Of a DNA stretch of 64,000 bases, positions 1 through 11,162 are shown one piece after another. Location of the stretch: the NCBI RefSeq assembly GCF_037975245.1, contig NC_092574.1, forward strand, positions 24,943,213-25,007,212. The letters run 5' to 3'. The position numbers were made by a program, and so were the translations under genes. The notes below the pieces were generated by a model. The model was given only the letters and a program-made list of their open reading frames with translations. It searched no databases and was not told the origin of the DNA. Numbering within the stretch: position 1 is the first letter of the stretch; each line of letters opens with the position of its first letter. This DNA comes from Apostichopus japonicus (taxonomy: Eukaryota > Echinodermata > Holothuroidea > Aspidochirotida > Stichopodidae).

Positions 1-559
1 TGCTTTGATTTAGGCAGTGAAATGGAGTAATAGCGATATTTTTCGCGCATTAATCTGCAGCTAAAAGACAGATAATTAAATGGGAAATTGTACGAAGTCG
101 CCGCTCTAATTGAGCAGCGGTTCAAAGTAGCAGTGTGGTACTGCAAATGCTTAGGACTCCCGCACACCTAGTTTCTGTATAGTATATGCCTAAGAAAGTA
201 GAGGAGAACAGAACAGAAGCCAAGCTATCTTCGTAGGTATTTTTACAGATGTTGTATTTTTAATTGTTTGAGACATTAAAGTAGGCCTAGCTGCTTATCC
301 ATGATTCTGCGTCATGCTTTACTTTGTTCAACACCTACTTTTGGTGGCAAAAGTTTTAATTTCGTACTGGTAGCTAAGAAACACTGTATAATGCGCAATT
401 ATGTAGCACCATGCATCTGCCTAACCTTTGTCCATAGAAAGTATTGATGTTGCAGATTTGTACTTTGGAGACTTGACCAACAATCATAGGCCTAATGGCG
501 AGTGGAATTTGGCGAGTAGATTTTTAGTCATGGTTGCCAAATAGCGGGTACTTTCAAAA
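1..559. other. Intron sequence of copy A without recognisable features
   Basis: AT-rich, no exon match to copy B exon 3 and no clear repeat seen. The block 940-1170 further right matches copy B 35880-36070. Confidence 0.5.
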
Positions 560-825
560 ATATTTGTCGTGGCCTGAAAACCGTCACAACATGATTTCTC
601 ATGCTAGAAATCCTGGATACTTTTCATACATGGAATATGGATTTGTCATATTGAGTACAAGAATCCTATTGCTTGTGAGGTCAAATCTCGTATAGGTCAC
701 CAGGGGCCAAACTCTGAAAAACCTTTCACATGGTATGTACCGATGGAAATCGTGGATACCTCTAATACTTGGTGTGTGGATTCATAACATTGAGTACAAT
801 ATCCCTATTGTTTTTATGGAGGTGT
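560..825 (-). repeat. Short array (about two units) of a ~140-bp minisatellite
   Basis: Repeated words (AATCCTGGATAC / ATCGTGGATACC, CATTGAGTACAA, GGTCACCAGGGGCCAAACTCTGAAAA) recur about 140-150 bases apart. The unit is the same family as the array at 15545-16600 but in the opposite orientation. Confidence 0.65.
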
Positions 826-1405
826 GTATAGCCACGCACAGTATACTGAACTGTGTTATCATGCCATAGTGTTATTGTAACAGCTAGTTCTGGTTATACT
901 AACAAGCAGATGTCTAGTGCGTTGAAGTCATTTTGCATTCTGGTTAACGTATATTTTAGTACATTTATATATTTGTATTTCATGCAACTTCGTTATATTT
1001 TTGTTATAGTTTTCACTGAGAAAATAAACTTAAATAGAGAGATATCCATTCGCGACCATTGGCTCATCTTTACCGGTCCACTTACGTTGCTACCACACCA
1101 CCATCGCTACAACATATTTAAGTTGCTATCGATCTTCACCGATTTTACATAAATGTACCCTCCCTTCATAGTTCAATATATACAAGGACCTTGTGAATTT
1201 AGTTCCACGGAAATTTGCAAGGAACAAGATTCATTAATTTTACTATACCATGCAAGTTCATATGACATAACAGTGTAAAACACTATCAGTATTGATACCA
1301 AAAATAGAATATTTGTGTTGTTCTAAGCAGATAATACGAATGAAAGGAATAAAAGAAAACTGTACAAAAGGCGCCCAGGCTTAAGCACAGCTGTCGATTT
1401 AATAC

Positions 1406-4400
1406 CTCCCCAGCATCGGTGAGGGCTAGTGTATGAGTATTTCCACAGGCAAGTTTGGTAACATGATTTCCTCCGAAGTTTGCTGCTATTACTGCAGGTA
1501 CGTTAAGATGTTCAGTTCTTCTGTAAGTAGAACGTTGACCATATCCCCACCTGTAATGAAAAAAAAAACAAAGGAAAAAGTTGCTTGTAGATTTGTAATG
1601 CTAACTTACTAAACTACACCCTTTCTTCACCCCACCCCCTTTTTCTATACCTTTTTACCTCACAAGAAACAATTTAAGCACAAAGCTATATTATTGGTGC
1701 CTCCCAATCATAAGGTCCCCGGCTCGAGTCACTCCAAGATTAATGTATGTCGTCCAGTTAAAGAGTTGTTGACAATTGACAATTCATAATCATGGACGTT
1801 AAATATGAATGTAAGAGACTGACTTTGCGGCTTTCATAAGCCATTGAGATTTCTTCGCGAGTTTCTGCTTCCAGGAGGATCTAAAATACATACATACATA
1901 GATTAATAACATTTAATATTTGTGAAGTTTGCAACTTGCTAAGTGTGTGCTAGTGAATATTTCCTAGCACTATTATTTGCTATAGGTAATGTATTGATTT
2001 TAAACTGGAAAACATCTTCCACTTATTGGAAATGTGTATGTACACATACAACAAGGGTACCATCAGACATTGAAATTGTATGCAAAGAGCTTCATGTAGA
2101 AATTTGTCATAAAATGTGATAACATTGACTATAGTGGACAATCAATAATGTCATTCTCATGTTGAGGTAGAGTGGGTGGGTGGGTGGGAAAGTGAAGAGA
2201 AAATGAAGGGGAGAGGGAAAGTGCAGGGGAGAGGGCAGGTGAAGGGAGAAGGGGAGAACCAAGTGACAGCTAGTAAAGGGATTTAATAAGCAGGTAGAAA
2301 TGAGGGATTGTGAAGGGGAATTGCACTGGTGAGAGATGCTAACAACTAGTAACAACTTTAATTGGCGTAAATGACTACTACGAGCACATAGAATTATTTT
2401 GGAGCTGTGCCAAGCTGTAGTAAAAGGATAGCTGCAGAAATGGAGAGAATGAACTTACATTGTAGAATAGCCATAGCGTACAGGTTGATTTCAGTTTTCA
2501 GAAGCACATACATGGGGTGCGTGCGTTTATTATGACTCACATTCCGTACATTAGATCTCTCTTTCTTTCATGTTTGACAGACATATCATTCATTATTGGT
2601 TAACATTAAAACAGGTAACTTGTATGACACTTCAGAATGTATGGAGAACTGTTAACAATATTTTATGAAGAATAATACAACAAATAAAAAGAAAGGATTA
2701 AAAATGATCAATCAATCCGCAGCTGATTTTGTACTTATATGAGTTTCGTTTACTTGTACAGGATAAAAATATTTAAAGTGATTTGGAATGTTCCTGGTAC
2801 TTTTCTGGTTGGGTGTTTGTACTGTTTTGTGAATTAAAATGAGGTTGGGTTTCTGTTGACGCTGCAGGATTGGGGTGTTGTCTGCTTGTATTGGTTGTTT
2901 TCCATCTCTTCATCTAAGTCCTCTTAATTTTGTTTCACATTGTCCTCTGAAGACTGGTGCAGGTGAACCCTATTTCTCCTCAACCTAGATCCAGAATATG
3001 TTAAAATGTTAAAGGATCTAGGTCCAACCGTCTCTTCTCCTTTTGGTGGTAGCCATACTTTCTTGTCACTATTCCAGACCCTTTTCACCAGACTGCAGTG
3101 ACTTAAGTCGTTTTGTTCCCTTATCATAGTAATATTTTGGCTTCCTTTGACTTTTCTCTAGCTGATCCTTCACAGTTTTAGGATCAACATGACAAGGTTT
3201 GAGCATGGATGAGTGAATTGGAAGTTTAGAGTTTAGTCTCCTATCCATCAAAGCTTGTGCTGGAGATTTTTCAATTTTCTCTAGCGGGGGGGCTCGGTAC
3301 TCCAGAAAAGCAAGATATTATCATCTGCTTTTAACATCAATGTCTTGATTGTTGATCATACCTCTCTGCTAAACCATTTGATTCAAGGATATATTGGAGA
3401 TGATGTCATGTGTTTGAATTCCCAATCTGTTACAAACTTTCGGAATTCCCCAGAATCATAACATGGACCATTGTCAATGTTTGAGGTATTCCATGCAGAC
3501 TTAACGCTGACTTCAATTATTGAATTACTGCTTGTGATGTAATATCTTTTTTTAATCACACTATCTCAGAATACTTAGAATAATAGTCCACAATTAGGCA
3601 ATACTGCTCACCTTTAAATTGATAAAAATAACTTGCAACTTTTGCTCAAGGCTGACCTGGAATGTCATGTTTCTGCATAGGTTCTCTTGGATGTTGCCTA
3701 GCATAGGTATTACATCTTAAACAGTACATAACCATTTCTTCTATTTAATAACATCATCCCTGGTCAGTACACTGTTTCTGATATTTGAATTTCCAGATCT
3801 ACATGATCAATACTCATATACCAGGTGGATTGGTTCTTTACTTCGCACATTATTTATAACCATTATCTAAAGAAGGGACTACAGGGTCAAATTCCATCGA
3901 CAATGATTATCGCAAATGGTTGATTCCAACTTTTAACTTAACCTTGGAAAGTCAATGGGAGTAAAATTTGCAAAGCTGGGCCCCTTCTCAGCATAATTTG
4001 GGCACTTGGATAAGGGATTTGACCCAATGTGAAGCCCTGGTGCCACTTTCATTAGTTGCCAATAAATTCCATGATAAAGAGGGAGCGATGTCAAATTTCG
4101 TTTTCGGATGTGGTAGGGGGAAAGCTGTCACCTCCTATGGGTTAAACCATGGGTTAAACCATGAGGGTTTGGACATTTTCGTAAACTATTGTATATAAGT
4201 CAACGTATTTGCTGGTCATAGACTAAATTACGAAATTGCAAACATCTACATTGGGATGATGAATTTTGGATTGGAGTATCAAATCAAAGATCTTAAACCC
4301 ATCAGTGTAAGTGAGTAGCCTCTTCTGGCCTTTTGTAGCCAGCCTGTCTATTGTTACTTTGTAGATTACATCAATGCTTTATCAGGGTTTCACTACTGTA

Positions 4401-7400
4401 AGTCTACTTTCATTGAAAAGGTTTATGTTGTAATGTACGGAATGGGAGTCATAATAAACACAAGCACACCAACTTACTTGCTGGGTATTCTACATGGTGT
4501 CAGAAGTGCGCCAAAAACAGCTTTAAATGGATCAGATAAAGACACTAAAAAGAGATCATGTTTGAAGGTAATTGTGCTTCAAATAATAAGCGCTGGGTGA
4601 AGGCTTTAGAAATATATTTCGTAGCGAGCGGGGTTGATAAGAAATCCGACACAATAGAGATCGCTAATCTGCTACGCATAGGTGGTGAACGTATTGTATG
4701 GTAACCAAATACAACGCATTTCAATGAGATATTTCTTTGTTTGTTTGTTTTATTCGCACTCAGATTGTGCAAAAAAAAACAGGGATGACATAATAGAAAG
4801 GAACAGATTGAAAAAAACAAATAGAGTAACAGGACCTATACCCATTGAGCTGACAGAACGTCGGCCCATTTCATATGGGGCCCTAGAGACAAAAGAATTG
4901 CACTTTCAATGGTAAATTCTAATAAAAGCAATAAATAAAGCTCTAAAAACGCACATATTGCACATAATTCTAAAAAGTACCTCCCCATCCCCCGACACCC
5001 TATATTATTTGAGATTCTTCCGTTACTCAGCTTTAAAAAGACGATAAGGCTTGATGGATTTAATATGATTTGGAAGAGTATTCCAATCCCGAATTGCCGT
5101 GAAGTAGAAAGTAGAGCTAACACCACCCTAAGAATAAATAACATAGAAATTGTGATGTCCTGAACGAGTCCCCTGAGTATGAATAACAGAGGTCTTGGTG
5201 AAATTGGTGGTGAGGTACGGAGAACTGCAGTTGTTAAGGATTTTGTGTGCATGGTTTAACCTAATGAATTTTGCTCTTCTCTCTATAGATAACAATCCAA
5301 AAACCGGAAATTCCCTCCTGCCCAACATGGAATCTTGGGCTTTGCATAAGTATTTGGCGAACCACTTTACTTTTTTTTTTTTGTAATTTAAACCTTCTTT
5401 TTAAGAGTATTAATTGTGTACCAAGAAGAAGAAGAGTAGTCAAAAAGACATTGAATAATACGACATGCATAGCAGTCTTCTGCATCGTTGATTCAGGCAA
5501 TTGGCTTGGCGATGCATAAAACGGAGCCTCGAGTTGGCCTTTTTAATAACATCAATAGCATGCTCGTTAAAGCTCAAATGGTTGTCGATTAAGACACCAA
5601 GGTATTTGACAGCATTAGTAGCAGAAATGGAGTTGTTGCCACTTGTAGTAATTTTGAAGTCACCAGCTTTTTTGAGCATGCTATCAGTACCAAAAAGAAT
5701 TAATTCAGTTTGCCCAACATTGAACGAGAGTTTTTTGTCATTAAACCAGTCACTACACGCTTCCAGGGCTTCTCCAAGTCTTGGGAAATCACCTTGGCGC
5801 TCTTGTGAGAGAATAAAATAGCATTATCATCTGCATAAAGCAAAAGCTTAAAATCAGTGTTCAATGAATCACACATGTCATTGATATTGCAGCGAAACAG
5901 GATAGGGCCCAAAATACTCCCTTGAGGAATGCCATAGGTGACCTCAGAGAAGCACCCACCCACGCATGTAATTTGAGATCTGCCGGAAAGATATGAAAGA
6001 AACCAATTAGTTGATTTGACACCCATAAGTTTTAGTTGAACGAGTCATACAAATCAATTAAAAAGGTGTTGGTAGTAAATTTGATCTAAAGCCAGATTGA
6101 TATTCGTTAAGCAAGTTGTTGCGGGCAAGGTAACTTTCAAGTTGTACAAAGACTGCTTTTTCAAGAATTTTTGAAACAATACACAATATACTTATAGGGC
6201 GGTAATTTGCACAATCAGTTCTGCTCCTTTTCTTGTGAAGGGGAATGACTTTTGCAACCTTGAACTCATCAGGAACTTTATCATCAAAAATTGACAGGTT
6301 GACGATATGTGTTATAGGGGTCGTTAAAATGGAAGCACCATCCTTGATGAACCTTGCTGGAAGATCCTCAAGGCCTGTGCTCTTAAGAGGGTTGAGGTTC
6401 TTAAGCTCTTTTTAAATGAATTCCTCGGTGACTTATTCAAGGTACAAAGAGTCTCTCACCTTCGACCGATAAAAAGGAAGAACAGATTCGGAAGTATAGT
6501 TAAAAATGTGTTTGAGTGATGGTAGTTTTTCCACCAATTTGGCAGCAATGTTGGTGAAGAAGCCATTGAAACAATTTGCAAAAGCTTTGGGTTCATTTAC
6601 CCTTAAGTTATTAATATCTACGACAATGTTAGAACTGTTTGATTTCGAATTATAACACACGTATTTCAACTGTTTCCATGGCTTCTTTGAATCATTACGA
6701 TGTTTTACAAGTTTAGACAAATAAAAACTAGATTTGGCTTTTTAACATCACTCTTGACCTTGTTTCTCATAAACGGTATTCTATGTAAAGAGAAGCATCG
6801 TTTCTGTTATGTTTTAAGTTTCTTTAAAAACTGGTCTCTGTTATGAACGTCATGAAAAAAACAGGGATCAGAATGTGAGATAGTGAAACCACAATTTTGC
6901 AAATATTTTGAACTACGTAGAAACATGATTTATCTAAGATATCAGTTTTTCCCCGATCACAGAAAGAATTAGAACCAATCGATGCATTCATTACTGACCT
7001 TAGGAACAAAGCTAAAGACTGTGAGTTTGAACACTGAAAGATTCTTTAGTAAAAGACAGATTAATATGCGGGCTACTCAATTAGGCGTAGGCTACTACGG
7101 GTAGACAAACTAACACTAGAACTTAGAAGAAGCAGTCAAGTTAGAGTCAACACATGTAGAGCTCATGAGACTACAACAGCTCAATTAACAGAACGCTCTC
7201 ACGATCAAAGCAGAACATCAGAAGTTCATACTGTCAGGTCAAAGACTATTCATAACAAAACATGTGGGAAATGTGGAGGACAACACAATTTTGGGGGCGC
7301 TCGGCATATGGCAAAGCTTGCAGCAGATGTGGAAGAGCACGACCATTTCGAGCGTATGTGTCGAACAAAGCTTAGATGTGAGGGTAGTGCCAAACAACCA

Positions 7401-10400
7401 AACATAATCAACAGGGGCTATGACAAAGGGCCAAGCAGCCATGGTTGTGGGAGAGGTCAGTTCATGCATCGCCAGGGAACTTCCAGTGGCAGGTTCAAGA
7501 AAAATTGTACAAGTAGTCCTACACGGGATCAAAATAAAGTTCACGTTCTAGATGAAGACATCCCTATGACTGATACAGACAGTGAAAAAGAATAACCACT
7601 TTTTGTTAGACTCATAGGACTCAACTACGTATAAACAAGAACATAAGAATCAGGATCGATGGAAAGTACAATTAAGGATTCATGGTAATGAAGTTTTAAG
7701 TAAAATTGATAGTGGTGCAGAGTGTAACATACTCCCAAAGAAAATGATAAGTTAAACCCAACAAATGCTGATCAAATGAGAGAGTAAAGAGAAATTGGTA
7801 TCCTACAGTGGGGATCGTATCAGAGTAATGGGACAGACTACATTGCTTTCGAGTTACAAGGAAAGATGTACCCAATTAAATTTTATATCATAGAGGTAGA
7901 TTCACAACCTCTACTGGGTGTTGACAAATGTGAGAAAGAATTCAAAATAATCAAGAGAGTGTATTCAGTTGTTCAAGGTCAAACAAAAGTTGAAGAATCA
8001 AATTCCAAAGAAAAGGGATCAGTTCAGGTCATAACTGTATGACTAAAGAAGATTTCATACAGGAATATAAGGACAAACAATTATTTACAGGATTAGGATG
8101 TTCGTTAGGAGAAATAAACCTGCAAGTGAAAAAGGATGCTTCACCAAAATTCACCCACCTAGGAAATATCCAATTGCTCAGAGAGCAACACCGAAGACAG
8201 CATTACAGAAAATGCAAGATGCTGAAGTAATAGTAAAACAAATTGAACCGACAGAGTGGGTCAATAGTCTTGTAACGCCTATCAAACCAAATGGAGATTT
8301 AAGAGTTTGCAAAGATCCTCTGTATGTGAACAAAGCATTGAAAGGGGAGCATTTATCCTTTGAACACAATTGAACAAGTAATCACACATTTGAATGGTTC
8401 ATAATATTTCACAGTTCTAGATGCCTCTTCAGGGTACTGGCAATGTAAGCTAGATGAAGCAAGTTCCAAAATCTACTTTCAATACACCTTTTGGTAAAAA
8501 TCGGTTCCAGAGATTACCTTTTGGTATCAATATAGCACCTGAAATATTTCAAAGACATATGGCAAACCTGTTTGAAGGCATAGAAGGAGTCATGGATGAA
8601 GTACTGATCTATGGCCGTACTGAGACCGAACATGATGTACGTGTCAAAAGATCGTTACAGATCTTAAAAGAACAACATGTGGAACTAAATCAAAACAAGT
8701 GTAAAGCATCAGAAGTTACTTAACTAGGGCATAGTCTGTCAGGAGATGGTCTAAACTGTGATCAACAGAAGGTAGAGGCGATACTAGAAATGCCAAGTCC
8801 AGAAAATGTAGAAAGTCTTTGCAGATTCTTTTGGTATGCTAAATTATTTAAACAAGTTCTTGCCAAATTTGTCAGGGGCAACAGGTCTATTAAGGGAACT
8901 ACTTTTAAAATCAGTTAAGTGGCATTGGACCAAATTTCATGGAGATTGCTTCAACAAGCTTAAGAAATTGTTGCGTTAAGCACCAGTGCTAGCTTACTAT
9001 GATGCTAGTTCAAAAGGACTAGGGGCAGCCTTGTTACAGCAAAGACGACCAATTGCGTATGCCTCAAAAGCATTGACGACAGCTGAAGAAAACTGCAGCC
9101 AAATAGAGAAAGAACTGCGAGCAATTTTGTAAGGGGTATTATGTAGCAATAAGGAGAGTGGTACGAGTCAGAACACTGTCGGTTGAAGATTATCTCAAAG
9201 AAACCTTTATGTAAGGCTCCTTTGCGACTACAAAGAATGATAATGCAATTAGAACACTATGTAGCCGTGATGTCAGATATTTAAAGGGCAAGAAATTATT
9301 CATAACAGACACACTAATTTGTGCATATCTTCCAGATTTTGGAATAACACTTGAATGTTCATTGGAGGTTACGGTGGTGAACGAACTAACTCCAATTGGC
9401 ACAGTAAAATTTGAGGAGTTCAAAAGGGAGACTGCCAATGATAAAAATTTGGAAGTAGTTTGCAAGGTTGTAATCGAAGGATGGCCAGATCACATACATC
9501 CCTTTGACGCGAAACCTTACTGGACTGTGAGGGACGAATCAACAATAGTTGATGGAGTACTGCTCAAAAGTGCTAAAATCATTTTCCCTCAATCTTTTAG
9601 GAAAGAAATGTTGTCGAAGATACATGAGGTTCACCAAGGAATCTCTAGAAGTAAAGAGAGAGCTTGGGAAATTTTGTACTGGCCAGGGGTGATTTTATTA
9701 AATAGAAGAAATGGTTATGTACTGTTTAAGATGTAATACCTATGCTAGCAACATCCAAGAGAACCTATGCAGAAACATGACAGTCCAGGTCAGCCTTGAG
9801 CAAAAGTTGCAAGTGCTTTTTATCAATTTAAAGGTGAGCAGTATTGCCTAATTGTGGGCTATTATTCTAAGTATCCTAAGATAAAAAAGATATTGCATCA
9901 CAAGCTGTAATTAAATAATTGAAGTCAGTGTTAAAGTAAGTTGGCCTGACGTCTCGATCCTAGCAGGATCTTCTTCAGAGGCTAAATGACAAGTACAGTA
10001 ACAGAAGGGACAAAAACTCGCACCGTAAACAGACAGGTTAATGAGCACGGTGAACACAATGATATAGATGAAAGGGGATTATAAGAAGACAATGGATGGT
10101 GAGAAGAAAGCAACAGGGAAAGAGGAGAGGTAGGAGATAAACAGTGGAGGGACAAAGAGAGGATTGAAGGAACAGGGTAGGAAATAAACTGGGGAGGGAC
10201 AAGGACAAGAGGTGTGGAGGAAAAAAGGAGGGGAAGAGAGCTGTGGGAGAAAGAGTGAAAGGGGGGGGCAACAAGGGGTGAAGGAGTGGGGGACAGAAGA
10301 AAAGTTAGTCATTTCCTTCCTGAATGTTCAACCCATGAGGTTGAATGGTGCGAAGGCGTTGCATCCAGAGTCTCTCTCTGCTGATTCGTACTAGGTCTTC

Positions 10401-11111
10401 TTGAGGGTGGTTTTCGTTTCGCCAACATAAAAGGAAGTAATTAGAACATTTCTTTGAAGATTAATGGGATCAAAAAGCTTTAAAGTAAGCATAGGTATAG
10501 CTGGAGAATCATGGGACACACACCCTCACATCCATACACCCTCACGCACATACACCCACCTACACTTAAAATGAACTCAAACAGCGACTGTAGAATGATG
10601 GAAGAAGCAATTAGACACCACAACATGTATGGGTGACACACCATGTAAACAGAAAAAAAGGAAGCCAGCTAGATATCTTGGACAGAAGCTCGAGGTGTGG
10701 CTGAAGACAGAAGCCTACAGATCGTGTCTCTGTGGCTGTGTACCATGAGGCATGCGGAGGATATAGGTACAATAACAGGTAAAAATACATGTTAACTTAC
10801 GCATATATTTCGCTGTTGGTAGTAGCAGCAATGATATAACCAGCACAGCCAATTGCCACCAGGTGAATCCCTTTCTTACTTAGGACATCAATCTTTTTGG
10901 GTTGTAAGAGTACATTTCTACCATTTCCATGCCCTAGGTAACCATAATTATTAGCATCAGTGCCAAAGCTGTAGACATCATCATCAGCAGTCAGAAAGAG
11001 AACAGAGTTTCCATCACTCCCAAACACATAGGCCACCTTAATTCTCTGTCTTAGTTTAGAGTCGATCAAGCCAAGAATTGGCCAGACAGCTTTAAACTGT
11101 ACCAATGACAT
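1406..11111 (-). CDS. RCBTB1/2-like: RCBTB1/2-like paralogue, 5' part only (copy A; leaves the window on the left)
   Basis: Exon 1 is 11111-10801 and exon 2 is 1550-1406; both match copy B exons 1 and 2. Exon 1 has the same length (311 bases), the same donor phase (ends GC, donor GTAAGT), and differs at about 12 of 103 residues. Exon 2 is 145 bases against 151 in copy B, an in-frame loss of two codons where copy B has SNNLGNG and copy A has a diverged stretch. RCC1 residues such as WGYGQ and [16 protein letters not shown] are kept. No stop or frameshift is seen in the two exons, so the copy may be functional; exon 3 onward should lie left of base 1. Intron 1 is about 9.2 kb, swollen by a Gypsy element, a LINE and a Penelope-like fragment. 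The gene is a head-to-tail tandem neighbour of copy B. Confidence 0.85.
1696..1902 (+). mobile_element. tRNA-derived SINE, 5'-truncated copy
   Basis: It matches the SINE at 52142-52385 from just before box B (GGCTCGAGTCA) through the tail (GAGACTGACTT, TTCTTCGCGAGTT, CAGGAGGATCTAA) to (ATAC)n repeats. It lies in intron 1 of copy A and is absent from the matching place near 36550 in copy B. Confidence 0.75.
2160..2340 (+). repeat. Purine-rich (GA-rich) tract in intron 1, shared with 36885-37065
   Basis: Mostly G and A with repeated GGGAGAGG words. The same tract in the same position of copy B shows it predates the duplication. The long opposite-strand reading frame here is only low complexity. 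Confidence 0.7.
2461..2555 (-). repeat. 3' LTR of the Gypsy-type element (very short)
   Basis: It shares TAATGTACGGAATG, AGTCATAATAAAC and the terminal TATTCTACA with the 66-base 5' LTR at 4429-4494. A polypurine tract abuts its start, which supports a genuinely short LTR of about 66-95 bases. Confidence 0.75.
3500..3772 (-). repeat. Inverted breakpoint duplication, left copy
   Basis: This stretch is the reverse complement of 9679-9940 at roughly 94 percent identity by eye (for example CAACATCCAAGAGAACC and AAGGTGAGCAGTATTGCC occur in both). It contains integrase sequence and is present once at each end of the proposed inversion. Confidence 0.85.
4429..4494 (+). repeat. 5' LTR of the Gypsy-type element (very short)
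   Basis: It starts TGTAATGTACGG and ends TATTCTACA, sits directly after ATGT and directly before a TGGTGTCAGAAG primer-binding-like site. Either the LTR is naturally tiny or this copy has lost part of it; the 3' LTR is 95 bases. Confidence 0.7.
4720..6830 (-). mobile_element. Degraded non-LTR retrotransposon (LINE) inserted in the Gypsy gag
   Basis: Minus-strand pieces follow LINE RT order. At 6720-6433 is a linker ([27 protein letters not shown]). At 6026-5700 is the RT core ([25 protein letters not shown]). At 5679-5440 is the thumb region ([14 protein letters not shown]). Frameshifts and stops separate the pieces. The family was not identified beyond non-LTR; the motif set is CR1/Jockey-like. 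Its 3' end is near 4720, by a (GTTT)n stretch. Confidence 0.8.
6840..7594 (+). pseudogene. Decayed Gypsy gag, matrix/capsid end and nucleocapsid zinc knuckle
   Basis: Fragments in shifting frames read as a gag capsid tail ([17 protein letters not shown] at about 6980-7030) and then a CCHC-type knuckle start CGKCGGQH. An uninterrupted stretch at 7308-7592 ends in an acidic tail (DTDSEKE). Gag packages retrotransposon RNA. The beginning of gag lies at 4559-4690, on the other side of the inserted LINE. Confidence 0.7.
7650..9940 (+). pseudogene. Decayed Gypsy pol: protease, reverse transcriptase, RNase H, integrase N-terminal part
   Basis: The domain order protease-RT-RNase H-integrase is Gypsy-type. 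The protease keeps DSG. The RT blocks are split by stops and a frameshift near 8375-8450 and again after 8720. RNase H keeps [12 protein letters not shown] and ASKALTTAE. The integrase H2C2 region begins [22 protein letters not shown] at about 9628. The catalytic pair in RT block C is D-E rather than D-D. The reading stops at about 9940, where a different repeat begins. Confidence 0.8.
9679..9940 (+). repeat. Inverted breakpoint duplication, right copy
   Basis: This is the partner of 3500-3772 in opposite orientation. It ends at about 9940, where a Penelope-like fragment starts. Confidence 0.85.
9940..10430 (-). mobile_element. Penelope-like (GIY-YIG endonuclease) element fragment, 3' end
   Basis: The minus strand from 10430 reads [11 protein letters not shown], a GIY-YIG-like block, then in another frame [18 protein letters not shown], typical of the end of Penelope-type endonucleases. 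A purine-rich (plus strand) 3' region and the end motif GAAGATCCTGCTAGGATCGA follow. A second copy of that end motif lies at 19005-19065. Copy B of the duplication lacks this insertion (38500-38515 is continuous). Family assignment is from motif resemblance only. Confidence 0.6.
10070..10310 (+). repeat. Purine-rich tract of ~240 bases in the Penelope-like fragment
   Basis: Nearly continuous G/A with few pyrimidines. Such mirror-like homopurine tracts can form triplex structures; here it is probably the element's 3' untranslated region. Confidence 0.6.
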
Positions 11112-11162
11112 CTGCACGTAAAAGATATATATTAGATATAGAAGCTTGTTAGGCTGAAGTTA

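Larger units (their letters stand above)
2461..3772 (-). mobile_element. 3' part of the same Gypsy-type element: integrase C-terminal half, polypurine tract, 3' LTR
   Basis: Reading the minus strand from 3772: integrase sequence repeating the end of the plus-strand part (3772-3500 matches 9679-9940), then the integrase C-terminal domain (3251-3069, NRRL/LPI-type start [10 protein letters not shown], then PKYYYDKG), then a tail to about 2880. A purine tract (2570-2556, GAAAGAAAGAGAGA) directly precedes a 3' LTR at 2555-2461 that starts TCTAATGTACGGAATG and ends CTATTCTACA, like the 5' LTR end. ATGT follows the LTR and matches the flank of the 5' LTR. This piece and the plus-strand piece therefore look like one insertion separated by an inversion. 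Confidence 0.82.
4429..9940 (+). mobile_element. Gypsy-type (Metaviridae-like) LTR retrotransposon, main part: 5' LTR to first half of integrase; decayed
   Basis: A short 5' LTR (4429-4494, TG...CA) follows the target sequence ATGT (4425-4428). A primer-binding-like TGGTGTCAGAAG comes next, then gag from about 4559 ([11 protein letters not shown]). A LINE interrupts gag at about 4720-6830; gag resumes near 6840 ([11 protein letters not shown]) with a zinc knuckle start (CGKCGGQH) at 7261. Further on are a retropepsin site ([10 protein letters not shown], ~7690), reverse transcriptase (~8100-8720, [34 protein letters not shown]), RNase H (~8985, [15 protein letters not shown]) and the integrase zinc-binding region (~9600). 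Frames are broken in several places and the RT active site reads V-M-D-E rather than the usual V-D-D. The 3' half of the element is found inverted at 2461-3772. Confidence 0.88.

Noticed and set aside
853-1152. 99-codon plus-strand frame
   Set aside because: The homologous copy B block (35880-36070) has indels that break the frame, so it is not conserved coding sequence.
7239-7544. 101-codon minus-strand frame
   Set aside because: Shadow of the Gypsy gag zinc-knuckle region on the plus strand.
10038-10312. Overlapping Pro/Leu/Ser-rich minus-strand frames
   Set aside because: Low-complexity translation of a purine-rich tract; the same applies to 2107-2355 and 36885-37091.
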